The notes under the pieces: model-generated
Told to the model about the DNA's origin: nothing
Seen by the model: only the letters and a program-made list of their open reading frames with translations
Database searches by the model: none
In this document: one piece after another, positions 1 to 8,399 of the stretch
Layout: every line of letters starts with the position of its first letter
How positions within the stretch are numbered: the first letter of the stretch is position 1
Made by a program: the position numbers and the translations under genes
From: Sphingomonas jatrophae
GTDB lineage: Bacteria; Pseudomonadota; Alphaproteobacteria; Sphingomonadales; Sphingomonadaceae
Direction: 5' to 3'
Assembly: GCF_900113315.1 (NCBI RefSeq)
Contig: NZ_FOZG01000002.1
Location: 806,001-870,000 of the forward strand
DNA: 64,000 bases

Positions 1-729
1 CTGGATCATCTCGGAGGTGCGCGCCTGCGCCTCACGCACCGTCTCACCGCCGGACGCACGATACTGGCCGGCCAGCATCGCCGCCCAGCGATCGTACGCG
101 GGCAGCCAGCGATCGTGATAATAATTGCTCTGCTGATACGCCTTGATGCTGGCGAAGTCGGTGCGCTGCTCCTCACGCTTCAGCTGCGCCAGATCGGCAT
201 AGGGCACGCCCTGCGCGGTGCGATCGACGAGACCGATCGGATTGACCAGCACCAGCCGCTCCACCCGCTCGGGCCAGAGCAGCGCGAGGCGCGTCGCGAT
301 CATGCCGCCCATCGAATGGCCGACCAGCGTGGCGCGCTTCACCCCCGCTGCATCCAGCAGCGCACGCGTATTCGCGGCGAGGCCGGCTACCGAATATTGG
401 TAACCGACCGGCTTCGGGCTTTTGCAGAAGCCGATCTGGTCGGGGATCAGCACGCGGTGGCCTGCGCGGGCGAGCGCTCGCGCGCTGCTCTCCCACGTCG
501 CGCCGCAGAAGTTCTTGCCGTGCATGAGCACCACCGTCTTGCCCGACGGCGCGGCGGTTGGCGCCACGTCCATATAGGCCATGCCCAGGGTCGCGCCCTG
601 CGGCGCCAGCTCCAGCCGGTGGACTGGGAAGGGATAAGCGAACCGTTCGAGGTTGGCGCCGATGTCCGGGCCGGACGTCGGGGCGGCGGCGAGAGCGGCT
701 GCGGCGGCGAGCAGGAAAGGCGCGATCAT
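1..729 (-). CDS. alpha/beta hydrolase, exported, partial (C-terminus beyond the window)
   Basis: This is a serine alpha/beta hydrolase whose 3' end runs off the left edge; 243 residues are visible. It opens with a short hydrophobic signal peptide (about residues 1-16), so a periplasmic location is likely. An HG oxyanion-type turn (VVLMHGKNF, around residues 66-74) precedes the nucleophile elbow GHSMGG with Ser139. The catalytic Asp and His would lie near or beyond the edge and cannot be confirmed. The ATG at 729 is chosen because GGAG lies 5 nt upstream and the signal peptide follows directly. The substrate cannot be read from the sequence; the family includes esterases, haloalkane dehalogenase-like enzymes and lipases. 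Confidence 0.85.
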   Translation of the reverse strand, partial: MIAPFLLAAAAALAAAPTSGPDIGANLERFAYPFPVHRLELAPQGATLGMAYMDVAPTAAPSGKTVVLMHGKNFCGATWESSARALARAGHRVLIPDQIGFCKSPKPVGYQYSVAGLAANTRALLDAAGVKRATLVGHSMGGMIATRLALLWPERVERLVLVNPIGLVDRTAQGVPYADLAQLKREEQRTDFASIKAYQQSNYYHDRWLPAYDRWAAMLAGQYRASGGETVREAQARTSEMIQ

Positions 730-922
730 ACCGGCTCCATAACATCCGTTTCGGAGCTTTGCGCCCCTGTGATTCGCGTCATTGTCGCTTCGCCGCACCA
801 GGCGCAGCCTTCGTCGTGCGGCGTCATCCCGGGCGACGCGCGGCACGGCCTTGTCGCAGCCGCGTGGCGGGCCCCCGGGGGCGGCGGATAGCGCCGGTGC
901 CGACAAACCAGGGGATCACGCA

Positions 923-1885
923 ATGTCCAACCGTTTCTTCGTCGGCGCGGCCGCCGCACTCGCTACCCTCCTCGCCTCCACCGCCGTCCAGGCCGGCCCG
1001 GCCAAGCCGAGCAAGGTGCAGAAGATGCAGACCGCCGCCGCCGCCGACGTGCCGAAATGCGCGCGCAAGATCGGCACGCTCTCCATCGCCAATGGCGACG
1101 ATCCGTCGGGCTGGTCGCAGTTCAGCCTCGCGCCGCCGGCCAAGCTGCTGAAGGTGCTGGTGCAGCGCTCCGGCTGCTTCAACCTGGTCGACCGGGGCAC
1201 CGGCCTCAACGCCGCGCAGCTGGAGCGCGACATTGGCGGCGGCATGGGCCTGCAGCGCGGATCCAATGTCGGCCGCGGCCAGATCAAGTCGGCCGACTAT
1301 GTCCTCGTCGCCGAAGTGCAGGCGGCGGACAAGAATGCCGGCGGCTCCGGCATCGGCGCGGGCCTCGGCCGTGCGGTGGGCGGCTGGATGGGCGGCATCG
1401 TCGGCGGCATCGGCTCCAAGAAGCTGGAGGCGAACACCGTCCTCTCGCTCACCAACGTCCGCACGACGGAGACGGTGGCGGTGGAGGAAGGCCATGCCGC
1501 CAAGAACGACATCACCTTCGGCGGCGGCGCGCTGACCGGGCTCGGCAATGGCTGGGGCGCGGGCGCGATCGGCGGCGGCTATGAGGATACGGACATTGGC
1601 CGCATCGTCACGCTCGCCTTCATCGAGGCCTATTCCAAGCTGGTCCAGGGCATTGGCGGGCTCCAGCCGGGCGCGGCCGAGGCGGCCCCCGCCAAGGCGT
1701 TCCGCGCGACCGCGCTGGTCAGCCTGCGCAAGGCGCCCAACCCCAAGGGCGCGCTGATCCGCACCCTGCCCGCGGGCAGCGAAGTCTATCCCACCGGCAA
1801 CAAGGAGGGCATGTGGTGGGAAGTGGCCGACGAAAACGACAATGTCGGCTGGACCCTCAACACCAAGCTTGCGCCGTCGAGCTGA
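923..1885 (+). CDS. CsgG/HfaB-family outer-membrane-type protein with C-terminal SH3 domain
   Basis: The 320-residue protein starts with a clear signal peptide ending near VQAG (residues 20-23). The middle resembles the CsgG domain: a KIGTLSIA strand, LLKVLVQRSGCFNLVDR, a glycine-rich hydrophobic stretch (about residues 140-165) and an LTNVRTTE strand. The last 65 residues look like a bacterial SH3 domain (VSLRKAPNPKGALIRTLPAGS, then W-W-E-V and V-G-W). Known CsgG proteins form outer-membrane secretion channels for curli subunits. No csgA, csgB, csgE or csgF is adjacent, so curli export is not implied; HfaB-like or general lipoprotein-trafficking roles are alternatives. Unlike CsgG it shows no lipobox Cys after the signal peptide. 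Confidence 0.8.
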   Translation: MSNRFFVGAAAALATLLASTAVQAGPAKPSKVQKMQTAAAADVPKCARKIGTLSIANGDDPSGWSQFSLAPPAKLLKVLVQRSGCFNLVDRGTGLNAAQLERDIGGGMGLQRGSNVGRGQIKSADYVLVAEVQAADKNAGGSGIGAGLGRAVGGWMGGIVGGIGSKKLEANTVLSLTNVRTTETVAVEEGHAAKNDITFGGGALTGLGNGWGAGAIGGGYEDTDIGRIVTLAFIEAYSKLVQGIGGLQPGAAEAAPAKAFRATALVSLRKAPNPKGALIRTLPAGSEVYPTGNKEGMWWEVADENDNVGWTLNTKLAPSS

Positions 1886-1946
1886 TCCCCCTTCGGCACG
1901 GCGCTCGGGGCGGGGCGGCAGGCGCGAGCCTGTCGCCCCGTTCGCG

Positions 1947-2474
1947 TCAGCGCTCCATTAGCGCCACGATCTGCGCCGCCGCATCCTCAGGCGAGGTACT
2001 GCCGCTGTCGATCGCCAGATCGGGCGTCGGCATCGCGGCCATGCAGCGGTCGAACTCACTTGCGTGCGTTGCGAACAGCGCCGGATCGCGCAACTTGCCG
2101 AAGGCGGCGCGGCCGGGCTCGACCAGCCGCCGCGCCTGCTCGTCCCGCTCCAGCGTCAGCGCGACGAAGATCGTGCGCCCGCCGCAGCGCTCCACCAGCC
2201 CGCGCACACGCTCGGGGAAGTCCGCCGCGACGCTCGCCTCCGGCGCGAAGGTGAAGATGAGCGAGCGGCCGTCCCGCGCCGCCGCCTCGATCACCTCCAG
2301 CCAGAACGCCTCGCGCAGGCGGATGAACGGCTCCGAGCCGAACGGAAACACCGCGGCGACGGCATCGACCACCAGGTGATTGTGGAACAGCGCCATGCCC
2401 GTGCGTGCCGCAAGAGCGCGCGCGACGGTCAGCTTGCCCGCCGCGACCTGGCCGTAGAGGAAGACAAGCTGCAC
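1947..2474 (-). CDS. P-loop nucleoside/shikimate kinase-like protein
   Basis: A 175-residue small kinase-like P-loop protein. Walker A is GQVAAGKLT at residues 8-16, followed by an F-H-N-H-L-V segment where related kinases bind substrate. The length fits AAA_33/shikimate-kinase-like small-molecule kinases; the substrate is unknown. The start is taken as GTG at 2474 because the P-loop follows within ten residues as in the family, a GGCGCGGGG stretch lies just upstream, and any longer version would run into the preceding lipoprotein gene, which ends 14 nt before. It is the last gene of the three-gene minus-strand group with the lipoprotein and amidohydrolase. Confidence 0.7.
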   Translation of the reverse strand: MQLVFLYGQVAAGKLTVARALAARTGMALFHNHLVVDAVAAVFPFGSEPFIRLREAFWLEVIEAAARDGRSLIFTFAPEASVAADFPERVRGLVERCGGRTIFVALTLERDEQARRLVEPGRAAFGKLRDPALFATHASEFDRCMAAMPTPDLAIDSGSTSPEDAAAQIVALMER

Positions 2475-2488
2475 GCCGTGCCCCGCGC

Positions 2489-2704
2489 CTAATCGGCCAC
2501 GTCGCCCGCCGCATTGTCCGCCGCAATTTCCGCCGGAGCGGCGGCATTGGCGGTCTCCAGCCCGACCTCGTCGGACATGACCACCTCGTTCGAGATCATC
2601 ATTCCCGCATTCTCGTCGATCGGCGGCGGTGCCGCGGCGTCGCACGCCGCGAGCGCCAGCGCCGCGAGCAGCATGCTTACACGCAGATGGAATTTCCGGC
2701 TCAT
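2489..2704 (-). CDS. small lipoprotein, unknown function
   Basis: A 71-residue predicted lipoprotein. Positive N-terminus (MSRKFHLR), hydrophobic core, and a lipobox LAAC with Cys21 as the lipidation site. Aspartate at +2 (C-D) would, by the enterobacterial rule, hold it at the inner membrane, but that rule is uncertain outside enterics. The mature part is short, acidic and Ala/Asn-rich with no recognised domain. Its ATG overlaps the TGA of the upstream amidohydrolase (ATGA, 4 nt), so translation is probably coupled and the pair is one operon. Confidence 0.75.
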   Translation of the reverse strand: MSRKFHLRVSMLLAALALAACDAAAPPPIDENAGMMISNEVVMSDEVGLETANAAAPAEIAADNAAGDVAD

Positions 2705-3981
2705 CGTGCCTCCGGCCCCTTCGCCACCGCGCCGCCCTTCATCACGAAGACGACCCGCTCCAGCACGCGAATGTCGGCGAGCGGATCGCCGGACACTGCG
2801 ATCAGGTCCGCCCACGCGCCGGGCGCGATCACGCCGACTTCGCCCTCCTGCCCCAGCGCCTTGGCGGCGCTCACCGTGGCCGCGCGGATCGCCTGTGCGG
2901 GCGTCATGCCCCACTCGACCATCTTGGCGAACTGCCGCGCATTGTCGCCATGCGGATAAACGCCCGCATCGGTGCCGAACAGCATCGGCACGCCCGCGCG
3001 CACCGCGCGGCGGAACGTCTCGCGCTGGAGCCGGCCGATCTTGCGCTCCTTCTCCAGGCTCTCGGGCAGCGTGCCGTTCGCCTCGCCGGTCGCCAGGATA
3101 TAATCGTCGTTATAGATATCCATGTCGAACCACGTGCCTTTCTGCGCGGCGAGCTTGATCGTCGCGTCGGAGGCGAGGCTGCAATGTTCGATCGTGTCGA
3201 TGCCCGCCTCGATCGCGGCGCGGATGCCGTCATCGCCATGCGCGTGCGCGGCGACCTTGAGGCCGAGCATATGCGCCTCGTCGGCGATGGCCTTCATCTC
3301 CTCGCCCGTCAGCTGCTGCGCGCCGACCGCGTCACCCAGCGAGAAGACGCCGCCCGTCGCGCAGATCTTGATCACGCGCGCGCCATATTTGTGCAGCCAG
3401 CGCACCTTGGCGCGCGCCTCGCCCGGCGAATCGATCACGCTCGGCTGCTTCTTGTCGAACGAGGGCGGGAAGCCGCCCTGATCGCAATGCCCGCCCGTCG
3501 CGCCCAGTGCATAGCCCGCGCCGACGATCCGCGGGCCGGGCACATAGCCGCCCTCGATCGCCTGCTTCAGCCCGATATCGCCGAAGTCGCTGGAGCCGAC
3601 GTTGCGCACGGTGGTGAAGCCCGCCTGCAGCGTCGTCTTGGCATTGGCGACGCCGATGGCGGTCCAGAAGCTGTCGGTGAACTGCAAGCCGCGATAGCCG
3701 CCAATCTCGGCGACGCTGGTCAGGTGGACATGCATGTCGATCAGCCCGGGCAGGATCGTCATGTCGCCGAGATCGACGCGCCTGGCGCCCGCCGGAATGT
3801 TCGGCCGCGCGCCGCCTTGCGTCACCACCGAGACGATCTTGCCGTCCGTTTCGACGATCACCGGATCGGCGACGATGCGGCCGGCGACGGGATCGAACAT
3901 CCGCGCGGCGGTGACGACGGTGGTTTCCGCCGCAGCGGGCACGGACAGGCAGGCAAGCAGGCAGGCGACGAGCAGGCGCAT
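2701..3981 (-). CDS. secreted metal-dependent amidohydrolase (M38-like)
   Basis: A 426-residue amidohydrolase of the imidazolonepropionase/Xaa-Pro dipeptidase-like (M38) group. Residues 1-18 form a signal peptide. Metal-binding features in order: HVH at residues 84-86 (LPGLIDMHVHL), RVIKICATGG containing the candidate carbamylated Lys, AAHAHG, a TIEHCS motif and FGTDAG near the C-terminus. The family hydrolyses cyclic amides or C-terminal dipeptides; the substrate here is not evident. An upstream in-frame Met at 4032 is rejected because it would destroy the signal peptide. It is first gene of the group that continues with the lipoprotein and P-loop kinase, and is divergent from the GFA gene 75 bp away. 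Confidence 0.88.
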   Translation of the reverse strand: MRLLVACLLACLSVPAAAETTVVTAARMFDPVAGRIVADPVIVETDGKIVSVVTQGGARPNIPAGARRVDLGDMTILPGLIDMHVHLTSVAEIGGYRGLQFTDSFWTAIGVANAKTTLQAGFTTVRNVGSSDFGDIGLKQAIEGGYVPGPRIVGAGYALGATGGHCDQGGFPPSFDKKQPSVIDSPGEARAKVRWLHKYGARVIKICATGGVFSLGDAVGAQQLTGEEMKAIADEAHMLGLKVAAHAHGDDGIRAAIEAGIDTIEHCSLASDATIKLAAQKGTWFDMDIYNDDYILATGEANGTLPESLEKERKIGRLQRETFRRAVRAGVPMLFGTDAGVYPHGDNARQFAKMVEWGMTPAQAIRAATVSAAKALGQEGEVGVIAPGAWADLIAVSGDPLADIRVLERVVFVMKGGAVAKGPEAR

Positions 3982-4056
3982 GGATTCCCCCGAAACAGGC
4001 CGTTTCGTCGCACCCTCGCGCTTGCGGCGCAACCGGGTTCAGCGCAGCCTTTCGCC

Positions 4057-4515
4057 ATGAGCGACTTCACTTCCCGCGAGGGCGGCTGCCGCTGCGGCCG
4101 CGTCCGGTTCCGCATCACCGCGCCGCCGCTGATCTCGATGGCGTGCCATTGCCGGGGCTGTCAGCGGATGACGGCAAGCGCCTTCTCGCTGTCCATCGCG
4201 GTCCCGGCCGGCGCGCTGGAGATCCTCGCGGGCGAGACGGTGGCGGGCGGCGCGCAGGACGGCCGCGTGCCCTACCACCATCACCATTGCGGCTGGTGCA
4301 AGAGCTGGCTCTACACGCAGCCGCCGGCCGAGATGGGCTTCGTCAACGTGCGGACGACGATGCTCGACGATCCGTCGGGGCTCGATCCCTTCGTCGAGAC
4401 GCAGACGGCAGAAAAGCTGACCTGGGCGCAGACGGGCGCGCCGCACAGCTTCGAGCGCTTCCCGCCGATGGACGCCTTCGGGCCGCTCGTCGCCGAATAT
4501 CAGGCGCGGATCTGA
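4057..4515 (+). CDS. GFA (glutathione-dependent formaldehyde-activating-like) family protein
   Basis: A 152-residue cysteine-rich zinc protein. Visible ligand motifs are GCRCG near the N-terminus, CHCRGC in the middle and HCGWCKSW, the pattern of the Gfa/CENP-V fold. Family members are often annotated as formaldehyde-activating enzymes, but for most, including this one, the reaction is unproven. The ATG at 4057 is chosen because the motif-bearing region follows at once; the much longer upstream frame only shadows genes on the other strand. It is divergent from the amidohydrolase and convergent with lpdA. Confidence 0.85.
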   Translation: MSDFTSREGGCRCGRVRFRITAPPLISMACHCRGCQRMTASAFSLSIAVPAGALEILAGETVAGGAQDGRVPYHHHHCGWCKSWLYTQPPAEMGFVNVRTTMLDDPSGLDPFVETQTAEKLTWAQTGAPHSFERFPPMDAFGPLVAEYQARI

Positions 4516-4526
4516 GGCATCAAGGC

Positions 4527-4549
4527 GGGGGCGGCAGCGCGCCGCCCCC
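4527..4549. terminator. hairpin between convergent GFA and lpdA genes
   Basis: A perfect 9-bp stem (GGGGGCGGC / GCCGCCCCC) with a 5-nt loop sits in the 40-bp gap between two convergent stop codons. No T tract follows on either strand, so it is a probable but not canonical bidirectional terminator. Confidence 0.55.
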
Positions 4550-4555
4550 TACCCG

Positions 4556-5974
4556 TCAGATGTGCAGCGCCCGCCCGTAGGCCGCCAGCACGCTCTCGTG
4601 CATCATTTCGCTCAGCGTCGGGTGCGGGAACACCGTTTCCATCAGCTCGCCCTCGGTCGTCTCGAGCTGCTTGGCGACGGTATAGCCCTCGATCAGCTCG
4701 GTCACTTCCGCGCCGACCATGTGCGCGCCCAGCAGCTCGCCCGATTTGGCGTCGAACACCGTCTTCACGAAGCCTTCCGCCTCGCCGAGCGCGATCGCCT
4801 TGCCGTTGCCGATGAAGGGGAATTTGCCAACCTTCACCTCGCGTCCCTCCGCCTTCGCGCGCGCCTCGGTCAGGCCGACGCTGGCGACCTGCGGGCGCGA
4901 ATAGGTGCAGCCGGGAATGTTGGCGACGTCCATCGGGTGCGGGTGGACATCCTTGTTGCCCAATGCCTGCGCGATCGCCTCGGCGGCGATCACGCCCTCA
5001 TGGCTGGCCTTGTGCGCCAGCCAGGGCGGGCCGGTGATGTCGCCGATCGCCCAGATCCCCTCGACATTGGTGCGGCAGAGCCCATCCACCTTGATGTGCG
5101 AGCGCTGATCCTGCTCGATGCCGACGTCCTTCAGCCCGAGATCCTCGACGTTCGGCACGATGCCGATGGCGATGATGACGTGGCTGAACTTGTCGTCCTG
5201 CGCCTTGCCGTCCTTGTCCTTGATCGTCGCGACGACGCCGTCGGCCTGCGGCTTGATGCCCTGCACCGATGCGCCGGTCAGCAGCGTCATGCCCTGCTTG
5301 GTCAGCGCCTTGTGCATGAAGTCGGACACGTCGGCATCCTCGACGGGCAGGATGCGGTCCATCGTCTCGACCACGGTCACCTTGGCGCCCATGTCCGAAT
5401 AGAAGGAAGCGAACTCGATCCCGATCGCGCCCGATCCGACGACGAGCAGCTTGGTCGGCATCTCCTTGGGCGTCATCGCGTGACGGTAGGTCCAGATGCG
5501 CTCGCCATCCGCCTTGGCGTTCGGCATTTCGCGCGCGCGGGCGCCCGTCGCGATGATGATGTGCTTGGCCGACAGCTCGGTCGTCTTGCCGCCGTCCGCG
5601 GCGACGGTCACGCGCCCCTTGCCGGTCAGCTTGCCGAAACCGGGGACGACGGTGATCTTGTTCTTCTTCATCAGCCCGGTGACGCCGCTGTTCAGCTGGC
5701 CCGCCACCTTGCGGCTGCGCTCGACGATCTTCGGCAGGTCGAAGCCGGCCTTGTCCACGCTGAGGCCATAGGCCCCGGCATGCTGCATATAATGGTAGAT
5801 CTCGCTGGTGCGCAGCAACGCCTTGGTCGGGATGCAGCCCCAGTTGAGGCAGATGCCGCCCAGCTTCTCGCGCTCGACGATCGCCACCTTAAGCTTCAGC
5901 TGCGCAGCGCGGATCGCCGCGACATAGCCGCCGGGCCCGGAGCCCAGCACGATGAGGTCGTAGGTGTCGGCCAT
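4556..5974 (-). CDS. lpdA: dihydrolipoyl dehydrogenase (E3)
   Basis: This 472-residue flavoprotein reoxidises dihydrolipoamide on E2 with NAD+. It has the FAD-binding GSGPGG (residues 11-16), the redox disulfide Cys42/Cys47 in GGICLNWGC, a second nucleotide-binding GSGAIG motif, the FAD motif WAIGDI and the C-terminal HPTLSE segment carrying the catalytic His-Glu pair. Length is normal. The start at 5974 follows GGGGAG and places the FAD motif correctly; the frame upstream is non-coding. With pdhC upstream on the same strand and the small membrane protein between, it most likely serves the pyruvate dehydrogenase complex in the cytoplasm, though one E3 may also serve 2-oxoglutarate dehydrogenase. 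Confidence 0.97.
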   Translation of the reverse strand: MADTYDLIVLGSGPGGYVAAIRAAQLKLKVAIVEREKLGGICLNWGCIPTKALLRTSEIYHYMQHAGAYGLSVDKAGFDLPKIVERSRKVAGQLNSGVTGLMKKNKITVVPGFGKLTGKGRVTVAADGGKTTELSAKHIIIATGARAREMPNAKADGERIWTYRHAMTPKEMPTKLLVVGSGAIGIEFASFYSDMGAKVTVVETMDRILPVEDADVSDFMHKALTKQGMTLLTGASVQGIKPQADGVVATIKDKDGKAQDDKFSHVIIAIGIVPNVEDLGLKDVGIEQDQRSHIKVDGLCRTNVEGIWAIGDITGPPWLAHKASHEGVIAAEAIAQALGNKDVHPHPMDVANIPGCTYSRPQVASVGLTEARAKAEGREVKVGKFPFIGNGKAIALGEAEGFVKTVFDAKSGELLGAHMVGAEVTELIEGYTVAKQLETTEGELMETVFPHPTLSEMMHESVLAAYGRALHI

Positions 5975-6092
5975 TGGGCGCTCCCCGAAGACAGGCGGTC
6001 GTGGAGACGAGCGGGCAGCCGCCGGTCCTCGCGATCGCGGAAGAGGTGGTTCGGGGCGCTGATGCCGCAGTGCGGCGCGCTTGGCTAGACCG

Positions 6093-6305
6093 TCAGCGAT
6101 CCTCCGCCGCGCGGAGCAGCAGCCAGCCGAGCGCCGTGACGGTGACAAGAATGGGAATCGAGACGAGCAGCGCAGCGCCGCCGAGCGGTGGCCGATAGAG
6201 GCCGGCGCGCAGCATGCCGCTCAACATGCCGGCATCGTCCGCGAGCAGCGTCGGCACCGCCACCGCCGCGATCGTGCCGAGTGCTGCCGCCTTGAGGACC
6301 GCCAT
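6093..6305 (-). CDS. small membrane protein between E2 and E3 genes
   Basis: A 70-residue hydrophobic protein, not recognised. The N-terminal half has an alanine-rich hydrophobic stretch (residues 1-22) and the C-terminal half a strong membrane segment (about residues 42-64, AALLVSIPILVTVTALGWLLL) ending in a charged AAEDR tail. It lies in the same orientation between pdhC (85 bp upstream) and lpdA (118 bp downstream), so it is probably cotranscribed. Codon use is GC-rich as in its neighbours. Nothing in the sequence tells whether it has a role in pyruvate metabolism. Confidence 0.65.
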   Translation of the reverse strand: MAVLKAAALGTIAAVAVPTLLADDAGMLSGMLRAGLYRPPLGGAALLVSIPILVTVTALGWLLLRAAEDR

Positions 6306-6307
6306 CC

Positions 6308-6335
6308 CGTCTCTCCCGCAGATGCAGGAATGACG
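6308..6335. repeat. REP-like palindrome, single copy
   Basis: An imperfect palindrome that begins CGTCTCTCCCGCA and ends TGCAGGAATGACG, lying between pdhC and the small membrane protein gene. It belongs to the loose family of CGTCA-bounded intergenic palindromes seen elsewhere in the window. Confidence 0.5.
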
Positions 6336-6390
6336 GGATAGCAGATGGGGGTAAGCCGATGGTTAGCGGCTGGTTTCCGGAACTTACGGA

Positions 6391-7764
6391 TCAGGCCAGC
6401 ATGGCCAGCGGCGCTTCCACCATCCGCTTGAACGCGCCGAGCAGCTGCGCGCCGTCCGCCCCGTCGATCGCGCGGTGGTCGAAGCTGCCGGTGACGGTCA
6501 TCACCGTCGCCATGTCCAGCTTGCCGTCGATCACATAAGGCCGCTGCTCGCCCGCCCCGACCGCGAGGATCATCGCCTGCGGCGGATTGATGACGGCGTC
6601 GAACTGCTTGATGCCCATCATGCCCATGTTGCTGATGGAGGCGGTGCCGCCCTGATATTCGTGCGGCTGGAGCTTGCCGTCGCGTGCCTTGGCGGCGAGC
6701 GTCTTCATCTCGGTGGCGATGGCCGACAGGCTCTTGGTACCCGCATCGACGATGATCGGCGTGATCAGCCCTGCCGGCAGCGACACGGCGACCGAGATGT
6801 CGGCACGGCTGTATTTCAGCAGCTTGTCGCCCGCGAACGAGACGTTGCAGGACGGCACTTCGAGCAGCGCCAGCGCCAGCGCCTTGATGAGGATGTCGTT
6901 CACCGACAGCTTGACGCCGCGGGGCTCCAGCGCCTCGTTCAGCTGGCCGCGCAGCTTCAGCAGCGCATCCAGCCGGCAATCCACCGTCAGGTAGATGTGC
7001 GGCACCTGCTGCTTCGATTCGGTCAGCCGGCGCGCGATCACCTTGCGCACGTTGGACAGCTTGATCTCTTCGTGCGGGATGTCGCTCGTGCCGGCCGCCG
7101 GAGCCGAAGCAGGCGCAGGCGCGGCTTCGGCCGCCGGGGCGGCGGGCTCGGCCGCCTTGGCCGGTGCGGGCGCCGCGGTGCCGGCCCTGGCACCCTCGAC
7201 GTCGGCCTTGACGATGCGGCCGTTCGGGCCGGAGCCGGTGACGCTGGCAAGATCGAGGCCCTGCTGCGCGGCGATGCGGCGGGCCAGCGGGCTGGCGCGC
7301 AGCCGCTCGCCATCGTCGGCCTGGGCCTGCGCAGGCTTGGCCGGCAGTGCGGCTTCAGGCTTCGCCGCCGCCTTTGCCGGCGCGGAGTCCGGCACGACAT
7401 CGTCGGCGGGGCTGGCGCCATAGCCCTTTTCGGCCGGTGCCTCAGCCTTCTGCTCGGCATCGGCAGCCGGCGCGGGCCTGGCAGCCTCCGTCTTCGCGGG
7501 CGCAGCGGCCTCGGCGTCCTCGCCCTGTTCCGCGATCAGGGCGATCAGCTCGCCCACCTTCACGCCTTCCGTGCCTTCCGCGACGACCAGCTTGGCGACG
7601 ACGCCCTCGTCCACCGCCTCATATTCCATGGTCGCCTTGTCGGTCTCGATCTCGGCGAGGATGTCCCCCGATTTGACCGGATCGCCCTCCTTCACCAGCC
7701 ATTTCGCCAGCGTGCCTTCCTCCATCGTCGGCGAAAGGGCCGGCATCTTGATCTCGATCGGCAT
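6391..7764 (-). CDS. pdhC: pyruvate dehydrogenase E2, dihydrolipoamide acetyltransferase
   Basis: A 457-residue E2 subunit. Domains in order: one lipoyl domain (residues 1-80, lipoylated Lys43 in ETDKATME), an Ala/Pro/Glu-rich linker (about 85-145), a peripheral subunit-binding domain ([17 protein letters not shown]), a second Ala/Pro-rich linker, and the catalytic core ending in [11 protein letters not shown], where His and Asp of HRxxDG transfer the acetyl group. A single lipoyl domain is normal for alphaproteobacteria. Start at 7764 gives the standard [11 protein letters not shown]1 genes are not in the window. Downstream are the small membrane protein and lpdA on the same strand. Confidence 0.96.
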   Translation of the reverse strand: MPIEIKMPALSPTMEEGTLAKWLVKEGDPVKSGDILAEIETDKATMEYEAVDEGVVAKLVVAEGTEGVKVGELIALIAEQGEDAEAAAPAKTEAARPAPAADAEQKAEAPAEKGYGASPADDVVPDSAPAKAAAKPEAALPAKPAQAQADDGERLRASPLARRIAAQQGLDLASVTGSGPNGRIVKADVEGARAGTAAPAPAKAAEPAAPAAEAAPAPASAPAAGTSDIPHEEIKLSNVRKVIARRLTESKQQVPHIYLTVDCRLDALLKLRGQLNEALEPRGVKLSVNDILIKALALALLEVPSCNVSFAGDKLLKYSRADISVAVSLPAGLITPIIVDAGTKSLSAIATEMKTLAAKARDGKLQPHEYQGGTASISNMGMMGIKQFDAVINPPQAMILAVGAGEQRPYVIDGKLDMATVMTVTGSFDHRAIDGADGAQLLGAFKRMVEAPLAMLA

Positions 7765-7886
7765 GGAGCGGCTCTCCGGTTGGTCAGGCAGGGCTCCTCT
7801 CGCGCCCGGGGCGGCGAGCGTCAAGGCTGGCGGCTTGCGTCGTCGCCCCAGCCGACGCAATCTCGGGGCAGTCTGGGGGTTTAGAC

Positions 7887-8342
7887 ATGCGCACCTATCT
7901 GGTGGTGATCGACGAGAGCGCCGAGAGCCGCACCGCCCTGCGGTTCGCCGCGCGACGCGCCGCCAAGACCGGCGGCGGCGTCCGCATCCTCGCGCTCGTG
8001 CCCCAGGCGGAGTTCGTCCAGTGGGGCGGCGTGCAGGCGGCGATGGAGGAGGAAGCGCGGCTGCGCGCCGATGCCCTCGTCGCGCAGGTGGCGGGCGAGC
8101 TGATCGAGGAGACGGGTCTCCGCCCGATCATCGAGGTGCGCCAGGGCGATCCGGTGGCCGCGGTGCGCGAGACGCTGGCGGACGCCCCCGACATCGCGGC
8201 GCTGGTGCTGGGCGCGGCGGTGGGCGCCGGGCCGGGCCGGCTGGTCAGCCATTTCGCCGGCGCGGAGGTGGGGCAGATGCCCTGCCCCGTGATGATCGTG
8301 CCGGGCGCCCTGTCGGACGAGGCGCTCGACCGGCTGAGCTGA
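7887..8342 (+). CDS. universal stress protein (UspA family)
   Basis: A 151-residue single Usp domain. The N-terminal strand YLVVIDES followed by S-R-T-A-L matches the Usp fold with its acidic nucleotide-site residue, and the C-terminus has LVSHFAG and CPVMIVPG, the usual last strand. The G-x2-G-x9-G-S/T ATP motif is degenerate ([15 protein letters not shown]), so ATP binding is uncertain. Divergent from pdhC across 122 bp and followed 57 bp later by the M28 peptidase. Confidence 0.88.
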   Translation: MRTYLVVIDESAESRTALRFAARRAAKTGGGVRILALVPQAEFVQWGGVQAAMEEEARLRADALVAQVAGELIEETGLRPIIEVRQGDPVAAVRETLADAPDIAALVLGAAVGAGPGRLVSHFAGAEVGQMPCPVMIVPGALSDEALDRLS

Positions 8343-8399
8343 TTATGCGGGCGGATCGAGGGACTTGCGCGGGCGCGGCGGCTGCGCCAGCGTCGGCCC

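Noticed and set aside
2629-4515. A 628-codon plus-strand open frame running into the GFA gene
   Set aside because: All but the last 152 codons lie antisense to the amidohydrolase and lipoprotein genes and give an Arg/Ala-rich shadow without domains.
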